From Candidatus Symbiobacter sp. (lineage in GTDB: Bacteria > Pseudomonadota > Alphaproteobacteria > Elsterales > Elsteraceae): a stretch of DNA of 5,359 nt. The DNA lies in NCBI GenBank assembly GCA_030054015.1, contig JASGCR010000164.1, forward strand, positions 1 to 5,359, in the 5' to 3' direction. Below, in pieces: positions 5,306 to 5,359 of this stretch (position 1 is the stretch's first letter; each line of letters starts with the position of its first letter). The notes beneath the pieces were generated by a model. The model was not told the origin of the DNA and searched no databases. It saw only the letters and a program-made list of their open reading frames with translations. The position numbers were made by a program, and so were the translations under genes.

Positions 5306-5359
5306 GAGCGTCATTACCCGCCAGCCTGCAAGCGGGTTTCCGCTTGCAGGCTGAGTCGG
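5306..5359. repeat. Palindromic element, copy 2, cut by the window end
   Basis: The left closing arm GAGCGTCATTACCCGCC (5306-5322) is followed directly by a 13-bp hairpin with a 4-base loop (5323-5335 with 5340-5352) and then GAGTCGG (5353-5359), the start of stem B. Order, stem length and loop length are the same as in copy 1 at 1160-1214. The arm has A where copy 1 has the mismatched C, so it would pair perfectly with the right arm of copy 1. The rest lies beyond the window. Confidence 0.85.

Noticed and set aside
5155..5322. Regular repeats suggesting a CRISPR array
   Set aside because: Units are contiguous 26-28-bp tandem copies with no unique spacers, they decay in a gradient, and no cas genes are present.

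Overview
The window looks like a moderately GC-rich alphaproteobacterial chromosome segment. The evidence is a CcmI/CycH-type cytochrome c maturation protein with the membrane-proximal PGQPDLPL motif, a CcmH/CycL with LRCLVC, and a small periplasmic class I cytochrome c. The genus cannot be named from the sequence. All five recognised genes lie on the minus strand, so transcription runs right to left.

Right to left, the layout is as follows. (1) At 5114-5359 there is a graded tandem repeat array leading into a palindromic element that is cut by the window edge. (2) rdgB (4448-5113) encodes a house-cleaning XTP/dITP pyrophosphatase. (3) ccmH (3678-4352, possibly starting at 4451) and ccmI (2028-3674) encode the thiol-reductive and apocytochrome-chaperone parts of System I cytochrome c maturation. 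They are separated by 1 base, with the ccmI ribosome binding site overlapping the ccmH stop. (4) A gene for a secreted monohaem cytochrome c (1457-1858) follows; its product is a plausible client of that machinery. (5) At 1018-1456 there is a gene-free stretch dominated by a highly structured repeat. (6) A DMT/EamA-family transporter gene occupies 100-1017. (7) The first ~54 bases carry repeated ACCGGACA motifs that may be the end of an insertion sequence lying to the left.

The most unusual content is non-coding. At 1160-1348 an element folds on paper into a four-way junction with no unpaired bases at the junction: a 17-bp closing stem, two perfect hairpins facing each other, and a third arm that itself carries two hairpins. 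The first third of a second copy ends the window (5306-5359). Its hairpin differs from copy 1 at two stem positions, and both changes are compensated on the opposite strand. Both copies are flanked by tandem arrays of their own end sequence. This behaves like a dispersed, structure-conserved repeat family (MITE/REP-like or RNA-encoding); I do not recognise it as a named family.

A second oddity is a 30-bp in-frame triplicated repeat inside the signal-peptide-coding part of ccmH, giving that protein an unusually long N-terminus. The ccmE, ccmF and ccmG genes normally found with ccmH/ccmI are not in this window.
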